From NCBI RefSeq assembly GCF_011801145.1, contig NZ_CP046172.1, positions 2,542,001 to 2,606,000 on the forward strand: a stretch of DNA of 64,000 nucleotides, written 5' to 3'. Below the pieces are notes generated by a model. It had not been told where the DNA came from. It saw only the letters and a program-made list of their open reading frames with translations, and did not search any database. This document shows positions 28,909 to 38,466 of the stretch, in pieces. Origin of the DNA: Nocardia arthritidis (lineage in GTDB: Bacteria; Actinomycetota; Actinomycetes; Mycobacteriales; Mycobacteriaceae). Positions within the stretch are counted from its first letter, which is position 1, and each line of letters begins with the position of its first letter. The translations under genes and the position numbers were made by a program.

Positions 28909-29610
28909 TCAGGCCGCGCCCTCGCCCAGATACTGCAACCAGACAGGGTCGAGCTCGGAGGTGGTGGACAGCAGACGCCAGTGCGGGCCCTTCGGGGACA
29001 CCAGCGGTGAATGCAGGGTCCAGCCCAGCTCGCTGAGCAGTTTGTCGGCCTTGCGGTGGTTGCAGGGCGCGCAGCTGGCGACGCAGTTCTCCCAGGAATG
29101 TTCGCCGCCGCGGCTGCGGGGGATGACGTGGTCGATGGTTTCGGCCTTGCCGCCGCAGTATCCGCAGCGGTAGCGATCGCGATGCATGAGGGCGGCGCGG
29201 GTCATCGGAACCCGGGCCCGGTAGGGGACGCGCACGTAGGTGCGCAGCCGGATCACGGACGGAATCGCGACGGTGGACCCGGCCGAGTGGACCACGGAAC
29301 CCTCGGGATCGTGGTGGACGGCGTCGGCCTTGTCGCAGATGAGCAGGACTACCGCGCGACGGGCGGACAGAGCGGTGAGCGGCTCGTAGGTGGCGTTCAA
29401 CAGCAGCACCCGGCGCTTCAACCAACTGGTGTGCGTCGTTCCGGCCTGCGGGGTGGTGCGATGTTCGGGCTGCCCGTGTTGGGCGCCGGGATAATGATCG
29501 GACAAGATGTGCAGCGGAGTAGCCCCCGACCCACGATTGTGGACGTCGGCGGGCTGGAGTTGTCGATGCGTGCGCGCCTCATGTGACTTGGCGCCGTGCC
29601 GCTGCTTCAT
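28909..29610 (-). CDS. HNH endonuclease domain protein (Rv2469c-like)
   Basis: A 233-residue protein. ATG 29610 has GAGGTCC upstream and is preferred to the longer frame from 29679. Residues about 145-195 are an HNH domain: Y-R-C-G-Y-C-G-G, then T-I-D-H-V-I-P-R-S-R-G-G, N-C-V-A-S-C-A-P-C-N-H-R-K-A-D-K, with four zinc-binding cysteines. The front (R-R-V-L-L-L-N-A-T-Y-E-P-L-T) is the usual start of this housekeeping actinobacterial HNH family, so it is not an intron homing enzyme. It is divergent from glbO, as I recall it is in M. tuberculosis. It probably works in DNA repair or processing. Confidence 0.85.
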   Translation of the reverse strand: MKQRHGAKSHEARTHRQLQPADVHNRGSGATPLHILSDHYPGAQHGQPEHRTTPQAGTTHTSWLKRRVLLLNATYEPLTALSARRAVVLLICDKADAVHHDPEGSVVHSAGSTVAIPSVIRLRTYVRVPYRARVPMTRAALMHRDRYRCGYCGGKAETIDHVIPRSRGGEHSWENCVASCAPCNHRKADKLLSELGWTLHSPLVSPKGPHWRLLSTTSELDPVWLQYLGEGAA

Positions 29611-29992
29611 CTGGACCTCAGTTTCATGATTGGCAGGATCATGTGGTATTCGGGCAGAGACTGCCACCCAGTTGACCATGGAACGGCGGGGAATGCACGG
29701 TGATTTCGCGCAATGTCCGGTGAACCTTGGTTGAAGAGCCGCCGGTTCGTAATCCCGAACCCCCTACTGACCGGCCGACCCCACTCCGCAGGCGATCGCG
29801 AGAGTGTTGCCGACCCCTCCGACTGTACCGCCGACCGCTGTGGTCTCGCCCACATCCACCCATCGCATCGGCAGCCGTTCGAGCCCGGTCGATCGAACAG
29901 AGCACAATGAACAGGGGCGAGATTCAATCCGACGCAACCAGCTCGCGAGCGAGTCTTACGAGCGACGTTCGCGGCCAAACAGAAAGGGCCTG
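29611..29992. other. divergent intergenic region between the HNH gene and glbO
   Basis: No gene is supported here. Several short frames exist but lack ribosome binding sites or similarity. A perfect 10-base palindrome, GCTCGCGAGC, lies at 29941-29950, about 40 bases before glbO, and may be regulatory or chance. Confidence 0.3.
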
Positions 29993-30397
29993 ATGACTTC
30001 GGGTGAACAAACGGCTACGTCGTTCTATGACGCGGTCGGCGGTGCGGATACGTTCCGGCGGCTCGTCGCGGCGTTCTATCGCGAGGTGAAGGCCGACGAG
30101 CTGCTGCGCCCGCTGTATCCGGAGGAGGATCTGGGTCCGGCCGAGCGACGGTTGCGGATGTTCCTGGAACAGTATTGGGGCGGTCCGCGCACCTATTCCG
30201 ATGAGCGCGGCCATCCGCGCCTGCGCATGCGGCATATGCCGTTCAAGATCGGTCCGCTCGAGCGGGATGCCTGGCTGCGCTGTATGCGGATCGCGGTCGC
30301 CGAGATCGAGCCGGATGTGTTGGACGATCAGCATCGCCGGGCGCTGCTCGATTACCTGGAGATGGCGGCCAACTCGTTGGTCAACTCGCCCTTCTGA
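29993..30397 (+). CDS. glbO: group II truncated haemoglobin O
   Basis: A 134-residue globin from ATG 29993. All key haem-pocket residues of trHbO are present: Tyr29 (B10), Tyr42 (CD1, L-Y-P-E-E-D-L), the proximal His81 (F8, M-R-H-M-P-F) and Trp94 (G8, D-A-W). Each is six positions later than in the M. tuberculosis protein as I recall it. The protein binds O2 with slow release and is linked to respiration under low oxygen and to peroxide or NO detoxification. The alpha-glucosidase gene follows, as in mycobacteria. Confidence 0.94.
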   Translation: MTSGEQTATSFYDAVGGADTFRRLVAAFYREVKADELLRPLYPEEDLGPAERRLRMFLEQYWGGPRTYSDERGHPRLRMRHMPFKIGPLERDAWLRCMRIAVAEIEPDVLDDQHRRALLDYLEMAANSLVNSPF

Positions 30398-30632
30398 ATG
30401 TGCCGATCCGCCTGTGCGGGGCGGATTTCCGGTCGCGGGGGACTTGTTTGCTGGCGACGCGCCGAGTGATCATGAATTTGCTGGCGCTGTCGCGCGGTGC
30501 CGTTTCGGCCGAGTAACCCGATGCCCCTAGGGTTTTCGGCTTGACACCCAGGAATGCTGGTTATTTGCGGAAACCGGACAAGTTTGCTGACGATGCGGGA
30601 ATTTGTCGGTGCGCCCTGGCAATATAACGACT

Positions 30633-32237
30633 GTGACACAGACATCTGCCGTGCCAGCGCCGGTGGATCGCCAAGCACAGTCGTGGTGGCGGTCGGCCGT
30701 GTTCTATCAGGTCTATCCCAGATCGTTCGCCGATTCGAACGGTGATGGGATCGGCGATCTCGGCGGCGTGCGTGACAAGCTCGGCTATCTCGAGCTGCTC
30801 GGTGTCGACGCGCTGTGGATCTGCCCGGTCATGCGGTCGCCGATGGCCGATGGCGGTTACGACGTCGCGGACCCGCGCGATATCGACCCCATGTTCGGCG
30901 GATTGACCGCGCTGGACGAGTTGATCGCCGAGGCGCACGACCGCGGCATCAAAGTGACCATGGACCTGGTGCCGAACCACACCAGTAGCGAACATCCTTG
31001 GTTCATCGAGGCTTTGGCCGCGCCGCCGGGGAGTCCGCAGCGGTCTCGCTACATCTTCCGCGACGGCCGAGGGCCGGACGGCGCACTGCCACCGAACAAT
31101 TGGCCGAGCATCTTCGGCGGCCCGGCCTGGACCAGGGTCACCGAGGCCGACGGCAGACCCGGTCAGTGGTATCTGCATATCTTCGCCCCCGAACAGCCGG
31201 ACGTGAACTGGGACAATCCGGAGGTCTGGCAGGATTTCGAGAAGACGCTGCGGTACTGGCTGGATCGCGGTGTCGACGGTTTCCGGCTGGATGTCGCGCA
31301 CGGCATGGCCAAGCCCGACGGCCTGCCCGACATGGTGGACGTCCCCGCGGGGCAGCTCACCCACATCGATGACGACGATCCCCGGTTCAACAATCCGGCC
31401 GTGCATCAGATCCACCGCCGCATCCGCAAGGTGCTGGACGAATATCCCGACGCGGTGTCGATCGGCGAGGTGTGGGTGGACGACAACCACCGCTTCGGCG
31501 AATATCTGCGCCCCGACGAACTGCATCTGGCCTTCAACTTCCGGTTGGCGGAGACGCCGTTCGATGCCGATTCGGTGCGCGGCGCCATCGACAACTCGCT
31601 GGCCGCGGTGGCCACCGTCGACGCGAACCCCACCTGGACGCTGTCGAATCACGATGTCGACCGAGAGGTATCCCGCTACGGCGGCGGCGTGGCGGGCCTG
31701 GCCAGGGCGCGGGCCATGGCCCTGGTCGAATTCGCTTTGCCCGGTGCGGTTTTCATCTACAACGGGGCGGAGCTCGGCCTGCCGAACGTCGACGATCTGC
31801 CGGAGGCGGTGCTGCAGGATCCGACGTGGGAGCGGTCCGGGCACACCGTTCGCGGCCGGGACGGTTGCCGGGTGCCGATTCCCTGGGAGGGGGGCGAGCC
31901 GCCGTTCGGATTCACCACCGGGCAGCCGTGGTTGCCGCTGCCGCCGTCTTGGGCCGAGCTCACGGTGGAGCGACAGTTGGAGCAGCTGGGTTCGACGCTG
32001 TCGCTCTACCGGGCGGCGATCGAATTGCGCGGTGTGCGACCGGAATTCGCCGGTCCCGGACTCGACTGGTACGGCAGCCCGCCCGGCTGCCTCGCCTTCC
32101 GCAGACCCGGCGGCCTGATCTGCGTGCTCAACGCGTCTCCGGCCCCGGTGGCGCTGCCGCCCGGCACGGTGATCCTGGCCAGCGCCCCGCTGGACGGCGG
32201 TCTGCTGCCGCCCGACACGGCCGCCTGGCTGGTCTGA
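30633..32237 (+). CDS. aglA: alpha-glucosidase, GH13 family (aglA-like)
   Basis: A 534-residue GH13 enzyme. GTG 30633 is chosen because TATAAC lies 5 bases upstream, as in leaderless transcripts. TTG 30603 would add ten residues. The catalytic set is Asp220 (G-F-R-L-D-V-A-H-G), Glu279 (I-G-E-V-W-V) and Asp341 (S-N-H-D-V-D-R), with D-L-V-P-N-H-T as region I. It hydrolyses alpha-1,4/1,6-linked glucosides such as maltose or trehalose derivatives in the cytoplasm. It corresponds to Rv2471, next to glbO, by position. Confidence 0.9.
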   Translation: MTQTSAVPAPVDRQAQSWWRSAVFYQVYPRSFADSNGDGIGDLGGVRDKLGYLELLGVDALWICPVMRSPMADGGYDVADPRDIDPMFGGLTALDELIAEAHDRGIKVTMDLVPNHTSSEHPWFIEALAAPPGSPQRSRYIFRDGRGPDGALPPNNWPSIFGGPAWTRVTEADGRPGQWYLHIFAPEQPDVNWDNPEVWQDFEKTLRYWLDRGVDGFRLDVAHGMAKPDGLPDMVDVPAGQLTHIDDDDPRFNNPAVHQIHRRIRKVLDEYPDAVSIGEVWVDDNHRFGEYLRPDELHLAFNFRLAETPFDADSVRGAIDNSLAAVATVDANPTWTLSNHDVDREVSRYGGGVAGLARARAMALVEFALPGAVFIYNGAELGLPNVDDLPEAVLQDPTWERSGHTVRGRDGCRVPIPWEGGEPPFGFTTGQPWLPLPPSWAELTVERQLEQLGSTLSLYRAAIELRGVRPEFAGPGLDWYGSPPGCLAFRRPGGLICVLNASPAPVALPPGTVILASAPLDGGLLPPDTAAWLV

Positions 32238-32306
32238 ATCGACACGAAGTCAACGATCTTTCGGCCGGTGGCGGAACTACTACACAGCATCGTCTACCGT
32301 TGATCC

Positions 32307-32585
32307 GTGAGCATTCTCGAGACAGTGCTGATCTTCGTCGGCATCCCGCTGGTGATCTACGGCGTGATCGCCGGATTGTCGTTTCTCGGTAAGCCACTCG
32401 CCGGCGAGAAGCCGACCCACTTCGACCTCGGTCAGGAGTGGACGGCAGAGCCGGTGCTGTGGAGTGCGACCGACGAGGTGACCGGATCCGGTCACCATGA
32501 CAGTGGTTCGTCGCATGGCTCCCATGCGGCTATCGAGTCCGCCGCGGCGGAACTGATCGGAGGCCGGGCAAGTGGCAAGTTCTAA
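32307..32585 (+). CDS. small membrane protein upstream of DUF5130 gene
   Basis: A 92-residue protein from GTG 32307 with one membrane helix (residues 4-26). A cytoplasmic part follows containing a His/Ser/Gly run (S-G-H-H-D-S-G-S-S-H-G-S-H). The DUF5130 gene starts inside its last codons (GTG 32572), so they are translationally coupled. This suggests a membrane anchor or partner for the DUF5130 protein. No further function is known. Confidence 0.75.
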   Translation: MSILETVLIFVGIPLVIYGVIAGLSFLGKPLAGEKPTHFDLGQEWTAEPVLWSATDEVTGSGHHDSGSSHGSHAAIESAAAELIGGRASGKF

Positions 32586-33036
32586 ATGGCCCGCGGTGGT
32601 CGAGGCCGATCTGCCGCACGGATACGCCATCACCAGCAGCGGACGCGTTTCCGGCGTGCACGAGGCCGGTGCCGTGTTCAAGGAGGCGCCGTTCAGCGAT
32701 CCGGAGCGGCTTGCCATGGACAACGTGCTCACCGAGGCCACTCGGGCGACCAAGGTGCGCTTCAACATCTACATCGGCCACCTCGGCGAGGATCCCGCCG
32801 CGGGCGCTGACGCGATCTTCCCGAAGACACCGGAGGCGGCGCGTTCGGTGCTCATCGCCGTCTCCCCGAACGACAAGGCGATCGAGGTGCGCTCCGGCCG
32901 CGAGGTCGCCGACCGCGCCAACGACCGGGTTTGCCAGCTCGGTGTCACGGCCGCGCTGAGCTCGTTCCGTCAGGGGCAGCTCATCGATGGCCTGGTGTCG
33001 GCGGTTCGCGTGATGGCCGCCGCGATCGGACGTTAG
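32572..33036 (+). CDS. DUF5130 domain protein (TPM-domain-like)
   Basis: A 154-residue soluble protein starting at GTG 32572 inside the preceding gene. The conserved part (N-V-L-T-E-A-T-R-A-T-K-V-R-F-N-I-Y-I-G-H-L-G and S-P-N-D-K-A-I-E-V-R-S-G-R-E-V) resembles the TPM-like fold found in mycobacterial DUF5130 proteins such as Rv2468c. A strong terminator follows 20 bases later. Role unknown; partnership with the small membrane protein is inferred from the overlap. Confidence 0.8.
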   Translation: MASSKWPAVVEADLPHGYAITSSGRVSGVHEAGAVFKEAPFSDPERLAMDNVLTEATRATKVRFNIYIGHLGEDPAAGADAIFPKTPEAARSVLIAVSPNDKAIEVRSGREVADRANDRVCQLGVTAALSSFRQGQLIDGLVSAVRVMAAAIGR

Positions 33037-33056
33037 GCTCGCCCGCCCGAATGCTT

Positions 33057-33098
33057 TTCGGCGCGTCCACCGTAATCGGTGGGCGCGCCGAAGCTTTT
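33057..33098 (+). terminator. strong hairpin terminator after the DUF5130 gene
   Basis: A 16-bp stem (33057-33072 with 33077-33092, one G-T wobble) closes a TAAT loop and is followed by GCTTTT. It ends the 32307-33036 operon. Confidence 0.8.
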
Positions 33099-33239
33099 GA
33101 CAGAGTGCACAAATCATTGGCCCGGCTAACAGGCCTGTTGCGACTACCGCAACGCTGCGCCTTGGTGTGTTGTGAAAGCTGACACAGGGAGGTGTTGGCT
33201 GTACGACAGATCTCCCTTCAACACACGGTAGGGGAGAAG

Positions 33240-34508
33240 ATGTCGGCACGACGGCTTTCGATGCTCGCCGGTCTCGGCGTCTGCGTGCTCACGGCGGTAT
33301 CCACCGCGGTGGCCGTGGCGCAGCCACCGATACCACTGCCGAGCGAACGGCAGATCTATCCGGCGGTGGTGCCGCTGACGCCACCCGAGAGCGATCCCTG
33401 GTACGCCGATCCGCCGAATCTGGACAGCCTGAACAATGGCGATATCGTGCGGACGCGCGATGTGCAGTCCTATGTGCTCGGCATCCCGATTCCGGTGTCC
33501 ACCAGGCAGATTCTGTACCGCAGCACCGATGCGCACGGGACCCCGCTGGTCACCGCGACCACGGTGCTGACCCCGGGTATTCCGTGGATCGGGAGCCCGC
33601 GGCCGCTGGTGTCCTATCAGGAGGCGATCGACAGCACCGCGAACATCTGCAACCCGTCGTATACGTTGCGGGCGGGGCTGTTCAAGGAGATCGCGCTGAC
33701 CCAGTATTTCCTGGAACAGGGTATGGCCGTGGTGATCTCGGATTTCAACGGCAAACGCAATACCGCGCTCAGCCCGTCCGAGGGACGGATGGTGCTCGAC
33801 GGTATCCGGGCCGCCAAGCGGGATCCGGCACTGGGACTCGCCGATTCGGCGGTCGGGCTCTACGGGTATTCCGGCGGCGGAAATGCCAGCGCGTCCGCGG
33901 CCGAACTGCACGCGTCCTACGCACCGGAGTTGCCGATCCTCGGGTCGGCGCAGGGCGGTGTGCCGGGCGATAAGAACGCGCTGCTCGACGAGGTGCTCGG
34001 GCCGGTGAACCTCGGCAACTTCTTCGCGCAGTGGGCGGTGTGGGTCTTCGTCAACGGGGTTGCCCGGGAATATCCCGACGTGCTGAAACCCGAGGATCTG
34101 CTCACGCCCGACGGCGTCGCGCACTTCGACGATATGGGCAACCGCTGCCTGTGGACCGAGATCGCGGCCGGAATGCTCAGCCCGCCGATGTCGACGTACC
34201 TGAAGGATCCGAACGTATTGCGGCGGCCCGAGATTCAGCAGGTGCTGCACGACATCAGCTTCGGCGTCGACCCGGCGCACCGCCCCGATATGCCGCTGTT
34301 CATGTGGCAGTCCACCACCGACCAGCTGATCCCGCCCCAGGTCATCCACCCGACGATCGAGGCCTACTGCCGAGCGAACGTCGACCTGCGCTACCTGGAA
34401 GTGCCGATCAGCGAACATATTTCGGCCGATGTCATCGGCTGGCCCGCCGCGACCGCCTGGCTCAGCTGGGTCCTGCGCGGTGGTAACCCGGGTCCTAAGA
34501 CCTGCTGA
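33240..34508 (+). CDS. secretory lipase (LIP family)
   Basis: A 422-residue protein from ATG 33240, with GGGGAGA directly upstream. A Sec signal peptide (1-28, ending A-V-A) precedes an alpha/beta hydrolase of the secretory lipase family. The nucleophile elbow is G-Y-S-G-G-G, with Q-S-T-T-D-Q-L-I-P-P and S-E-H-I-S-A-D supplying the Asp and His of the triad. Two cysteine pairs (N-I-C-N/R-C-L-W and Y-C-R-A/K-T-C) suggest disulphides. It is likely an extracellular triacylglycerol lipase or esterase. It is convergent with pepN. Confidence 0.88.
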   Translation: MSARRLSMLAGLGVCVLTAVSTAVAVAQPPIPLPSERQIYPAVVPLTPPESDPWYADPPNLDSLNNGDIVRTRDVQSYVLGIPIPVSTRQILYRSTDAHGTPLVTATTVLTPGIPWIGSPRPLVSYQEAIDSTANICNPSYTLRAGLFKEIALTQYFLEQGMAVVISDFNGKRNTALSPSEGRMVLDGIRAAKRDPALGLADSAVGLYGYSGGGNASASAAELHASYAPELPILGSAQGGVPGDKNALLDEVLGPVNLGNFFAQWAVWVFVNGVAREYPDVLKPEDLLTPDGVAHFDDMGNRCLWTEIAAGMLSPPMSTYLKDPNVLRRPEIQQVLHDISFGVDPAHRPDMPLFMWQSTTDQLIPPQVIHPTIEAYCRANVDLRYLEVPISEHISADVIGWPAATAWLSWVLRGGNPGPKTC

Positions 34509-34527
34509 CGCCGCGGTTGGGCGCACC

Positions 34528-34623
34528 GCTGAAGATGTGGGCGGCGGTTCGTCCTCGGACCGGGCCGCTTCCTCTGCTGAAGGTGTGGGCGGCGGTTCCT
34601 TCTGGGAACGGGCCGCACCCTTC
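34528..34623. repeat. 48-base tandem duplication downstream of the lipase gene
   Basis: Units 34528-34575 and 34576-34623 both begin GCTGAAG(A/G)TGTGGGCGGCGG and share the GGGCCGC end; the centres diverge. Sixteen codons per unit means one frame stays open across both (V-G-G-G-S motif). There is no start codon or gene context for expression. Confidence 0.65.
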
Positions 34624-34633
34624 CGCACCCCTA

Positions 34634-34663
34634 CCGTTCCCCCGGCGACAGCCGGGGGAACGG
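34634..34663. terminator. perfect hairpin between convergent lipase and pepN
   Basis: A 13-bp perfect stem, CCGTTCCCCCGGC with GCCGGGGGAACGG, closes a GACA loop. It lies between two convergent stops and can serve both strands. There is no T-run. Confidence 0.75.
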
Positions 34664-34679
34664 GATTACAGAGTTACCT

Positions 34680-37250
34680 CTACTCCTTGTCGAAAGCCCG
34701 TGCGCGCAGCGAGCGTTCGATGCCCGCCTTGCCCTCGGACACCAACCGGAGCAGGGCGGGCGGATGGTTGTCGGCGAGGAACTTGTCGGCCACCGCGACC
34801 GCCTCCTCGCTGATCGCCCAGCTCGGGTAGAGGCCGACCACCACGGTCTGCGCGACCTCGCTGGAGCGGCGCTCCCACACGCCGGGGATCTCGGCGAAGT
34901 AGCGTTCGACGAACGGCGCGAGCAGTTCGCCCTGACCGACCGGCGAGAAGCCGGCGACGATCGCGCGGATGGTGATGTTCGGGACGGCGTCGTCGAACAT
35001 CGCGGTCTGCCAGGCCTGTTCCTTCACCGCGGCGATCGGCCGCGACGCGCCGGCGGTGGCCGCCTGCCGCTTGCCTGCCGCGGTCGGATCCTTGGCCAGC
35101 TCCGCGTCGATGAACGGATGGTCCACCCCGTCGGCGTCGATTTCGCCCGCCGCCGCCAATGCGGTGACGATCCGCCAGCGCAGATCGGTGTCGACGGCGA
35201 GCCCCGCGAGCCCGACCTCGGCCGGGTCGGCGTCGAGCAGCTTGCGCAGTACCTCGATGTGCTGGCCGGACAGCTTGGTCGCCAGCAGCCCGTTGACGAA
35301 GGCCAGCTGGTGATCCGAACCGGGCGCGGCGGCGCGGGACAGCTCCAGCAGCCGGTCGGCGTAGCCGGTCCAGCCGGAGGCGGCGAGCCATTCGGGGTCG
35401 GCGTACGCGGCGAGCGCGGTGTTGGCCTGCATCAGCAGCCGTTGCACCACGCCGACCTCGGTTTCCGCGCCGATGCCGCGCTGCACCAGCGCGACGAAAT
35501 CGCGGGCCCGCATCTCGGCCTGCCGCGTCATCTCCCACGCCGCCGACCAGGCCAGGGTGCGCGGGAGCGGTTCGGCGATATCGCCGATCCGGTTGATCAG
35601 CACGTTCAGCGAATCCGGGTCGAGACGGACCGAGCAGTAGGTGAGGTCGTCGTCGTTGACCAGCACGAACTTCCCGCGCGGCACGCCGACCAGCTCCGGC
35701 ACCTCGGTGCGTTCGACGGCGTCCAGGTCGAGCTCGACGCGCTTGGTGCGCACCAGCTTTCCGTCCTGGTCGTCGTAGACGCCGATGGCGAGGCGATGCA
35801 CCCGGCGCTCACCGGCGCCCGGCGCGGCACCCTCCTGCACCACGGCGAACGAGGTGAATTCGCCCGCCTCGTTCACGGTGAAGTCGGGGCGCAGGATGTT
35901 CAGGCCCGTCGTCTTCAACCACTGTGCGCCCCAGGTGGAAAGGTCACGGCCGGAAGCCTTTTCGAGCGCGCCGAGCAGATCGTCGAAAGTGGCGTTGGCA
36001 TAGGCGTGTTCGGTGAAGTACTGGCGCAAGCCGGTCAGGAACGGCTCCAAACCCACATAGGCCACAAGCTGTTTCAGCACGCTTGCGCCCTTGGCGTAGG
36101 TGATGCCGTCGAAGTTCACCTCCACCGCGGCCAGATCGGGAATGTCGGCGGCGATGGGGTGGGTGGACGGCAGCTGGTCCTGCCGGTACGCCCACGACTT
36201 CTCCGCATTCGCGAAAGTGGTCCAGGCGCTGGTGTATTCGGTCGCCTCCGACTGGCACAGCACCGAGGCGAAGGTGGCGAACGATTCGTTGAGCCACAGG
36301 TCGTCCCACCACTTCATGGTGACCAGGTCGCCGAACCACATGTGCGCCATCTCGTGCAGCACGGTCTCGGCGCGGCGCTCGTAGGAGGCGCGAGTCACCT
36401 TGGAGCGAAAGACGTAGTCCTCCAAGAAGGTTACCGCGCCCGCGTTCTCCATCGCGCCGGCGTTGAACTCCGGTACGAACAGCTGGTCGTACTTGCCGAA
36501 GGCGTACGGCACGCCGAAACTCTTGTGGTAGAAGCCGAAACCCTGCTTGGTCTCGGTGAACAGGCGCTCGGCGTCCATGTATTCGGAAAGTGAAGCGCGG
36601 CAGTAGATTCCGAGTGGGATGGTGCCGTGCTCATCGGTGTACTCATCGGTCCATCGAGCGTACGGCCCGGCGATCAGGGCGACCAGGTAGGTCGACATCC
36701 GCGGCGTGGTCGCGAAGACGTGCTTACCCGGATCCGGTTGGGTCGCAGCGCTGTTCGAGATCACCTGCCAGTCGGACGGTGCGGTGACCGTGATATCGAA
36801 GGTGGCCTTGAGATCCGGTTGATCGAAGCACGCGAACATCCTTTTGGCGTCGGCGGTTTCGAACTGCGAATACAGGTAGACGGCCTGGTCGGTGGGATCG
36901 ACGAAGCGGTGCAGGCCCTCGCCGGTGTGCGAGTATTCGCAATCGGCCTCCACCACCAGCTCGTTGCGCTCGGCCAGGCCGGTGAGCGCGATGCCCTTGG
37001 CCTCGTCATAGTCGCCGATCTCGACGGGGGCGCCGTTGAGCACGGCCGAGCGCACACCGCGCGCGACGATATCGACGAATGTGCTCGCGCCCGGCGTCGC
37101 GGTGAACGTCACCGTGCTGCGGGAGAAGAAGGTCTGCTCGCCCGGCTTGCCGGCCCCGTCGGTGAGGTCGAGGTCGATGCGATAGTTCTCGACCCGCACT
37201 GTCGCGGCGCGTTCGATCGCCTGGTCGCGAGTCAGATTCGGTGCGGACAA
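34680..37250 (-). CDS. pepN: aminopeptidase N (M1 family)
   Basis: An 856-residue M1 metallopeptidase. TTG 37250 is chosen as start because GAAGGAG lies a few bases upstream and it begins exactly at the family N-terminus (S-A-P-N-L-T-R-D-Q-A). The open frame runs on to 37295. The exopeptidase motif G-A-M-E-N and zinc site H-E-M-A-H (18 residues) N-E-S are intact near residues 265-322. The ERAP1-like C-terminal domain fills the second half. The enzyme removes N-terminal residues from peptides in the cytoplasm. It corresponds to Rv2467, but here the next core gene is 19 kb away. Confidence 0.93.
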   Translation of the reverse strand: MSAPNLTRDQAIERAATVRVENYRIDLDLTDGAGKPGEQTFFSRSTVTFTATPGASTFVDIVARGVRSAVLNGAPVEIGDYDEAKGIALTGLAERNELVVEADCEYSHTGEGLHRFVDPTDQAVYLYSQFETADAKRMFACFDQPDLKATFDITVTAPSDWQVISNSAATQPDPGKHVFATTPRMSTYLVALIAGPYARWTDEYTDEHGTIPLGIYCRASLSEYMDAERLFTETKQGFGFYHKSFGVPYAFGKYDQLFVPEFNAGAMENAGAVTFLEDYVFRSKVTRASYERRAETVLHEMAHMWFGDLVTMKWWDDLWLNESFATFASVLCQSEATEYTSAWTTFANAEKSWAYRQDQLPSTHPIAADIPDLAAVEVNFDGITYAKGASVLKQLVAYVGLEPFLTGLRQYFTEHAYANATFDDLLGALEKASGRDLSTWGAQWLKTTGLNILRPDFTVNEAGEFTSFAVVQEGAAPGAGERRVHRLAIGVYDDQDGKLVRTKRVELDLDAVERTEVPELVGVPRGKFVLVNDDDLTYCSVRLDPDSLNVLINRIGDIAEPLPRTLAWSAAWEMTRQAEMRARDFVALVQRGIGAETEVGVVQRLLMQANTALAAYADPEWLAASGWTGYADRLLELSRAAAPGSDHQLAFVNGLLATKLSGQHIEVLRKLLDADPAEVGLAGLAVDTDLRWRIVTALAAAGEIDADGVDHPFIDAELAKDPTAAGKRQAATAGASRPIAAVKEQAWQTAMFDDAVPNITIRAIVAGFSPVGQGELLAPFVERYFAEIPGVWERRSSEVAQTVVVGLYPSWAISEEAVAVADKFLADNHPPALLRLVSEGKAGIERSLRARAFDKE

Positions 37251-37493
37251 TTGGGCTCCTTCGTTGTCGAAGAACTGAGCACGGGCGGCACTCACGATGC
37301 CACCTCGGCGTGGTCGCCCGCGCGGGGTTTTCCTCGCTCAACCCTAGTCACTGCCCGCCGGTTGCCGCGGCGGAGTCGAATCGGTCATGGGATGCGTGTG
37401 GCTCGACGGTCCGAGGAGGTCACCGCGCCTACCGCCGCTGACCCGGCACGGCGGGCTCGGCGGTATTGTGCGGGTGCCGGGAACAGCCGAGGA

Positions 37494-38345
37494 ATGTGGA
37501 GGTCTGCGTTGAAGCATGTGCACGCCGGGAAGGTGCGTGACCTGTACGAGGACGGTGACAGCCTGCTGCTCGTCGCCTCCGATCGGGTCTCGGTGTACGA
37601 CGTGACGCTGCCGACGCCGATTCCCGAGAAGGGTGCGCTGCTGACCCAGCTGTCGAACTGGTGGTTCGACTTCTTCACCGATGTGCCCAATCACGTGCTG
37701 TCGGCCACCGACGTGCCCGCCGAATTCGCCGGGCGCGCCATCCGCTGCAAGCCGCTGAAGATGGTGCAGGTGGAATGCATCGCCCGCGGTTATCTCGTCG
37801 GACTCGGGCTGAAGGAATATCAGCGCACCGGTGCGGTTTCGGGTGTGCAGCTGCCGCCCGGACTGGTCGAGGGCGACAAGCTGCCCGAGCCGATCTTCAC
37901 GCCCACCACCAAGGCGTCCGAGGGACACGACGAGTTCATCACCTTCGACGACGTGGTGGCCCAGGAGGGGCGCGAGGTCGCCGAACTGCTGCGCGAGCGC
38001 ACGCTCGACATCTACTCGCGCGGTGCGGCGCATGCGGCGCAGCGCGGTGTGATCATCGCCGACACCAAACTCGAATTCGGTTGGGACGGTGACGTTCTCA
38101 CCCTCGGAGACGAGGTGCTCACCTCCGACTCGTCGCGCTTCTGGCCCGCCGACGAATGGCAGCCCGGTCGCACGCAGCGGTCCTTCGACAAGCAGTTCGT
38201 CCGCGACTGGGCCACCTCCACCGGCTGGAATCAGGAACCGCCCGGGCCGGAAATTCCGGCCGATATCGTCGAGGCCACCCGTAAGCGGTACGTTCAGGCG
38301 TACGAGCTGATCACGGGCCGTGCCTGGACCGGGGTGCCTGCCTGA
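37494..38345 (+). CDS. purC: phosphoribosylaminoimidazole-succinocarboxamide synthase
   Basis: A 283-residue SAICAR synthetase. ATG 37494 is preferred, with TTG 37509 in frame. Key family segments are H-A-G-K-V-R-D-L-Y, V-A-S-D-R-V-S-V-Y-D, R-G-Y-L-V-G-L-G-L-K-E-Y, D-T-K-L-E-F-G and L-T-S-D-S-S-R-F-W-P. It ligates aspartate to CAIR using ATP in de novo purine synthesis. No other purine genes are nearby, and it opens the region absent from the mycobacterial gene order. Whether a second purC exists elsewhere cannot be told here. Confidence 0.93.
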   Translation: MWRSALKHVHAGKVRDLYEDGDSLLLVASDRVSVYDVTLPTPIPEKGALLTQLSNWWFDFFTDVPNHVLSATDVPAEFAGRAIRCKPLKMVQVECIARGYLVGLGLKEYQRTGAVSGVQLPPGLVEGDKLPEPIFTPTTKASEGHDEFITFDDVVAQEGREVAELLRERTLDIYSRGAAHAAQRGVIIADTKLEFGWDGDVLTLGDEVLTSDSSRFWPADEWQPGRTQRSFDKQFVRDWATSTGWNQEPPGPEIPADIVEATRKRYVQAYELITGRAWTGVPA

Positions 38346-38466
38346 GACCGTTCCTGTGTAGCGTCCGGCGTTGGCCAGGCGACTCGATGTGGCCCGGTGT
38401 CGCGAACCGACGCATCGAAAGTTGGCCGACGCCGGAAAGTCAACCGCTGTGCGGGAATTGGCGATC

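Noticed and set aside
28909..29610. HNH gene considered as a homing endonuclease or mobile intron marker
   Set aside because: It keeps the core genome position beside glbO and belongs to the housekeeping actinobacterial HNH family. No intron structure is seen.
36627..37493. Upstream extension of the purC frame
   Set aside because: It is antisense to pepN, and the purC family N-terminus starts near 37494.
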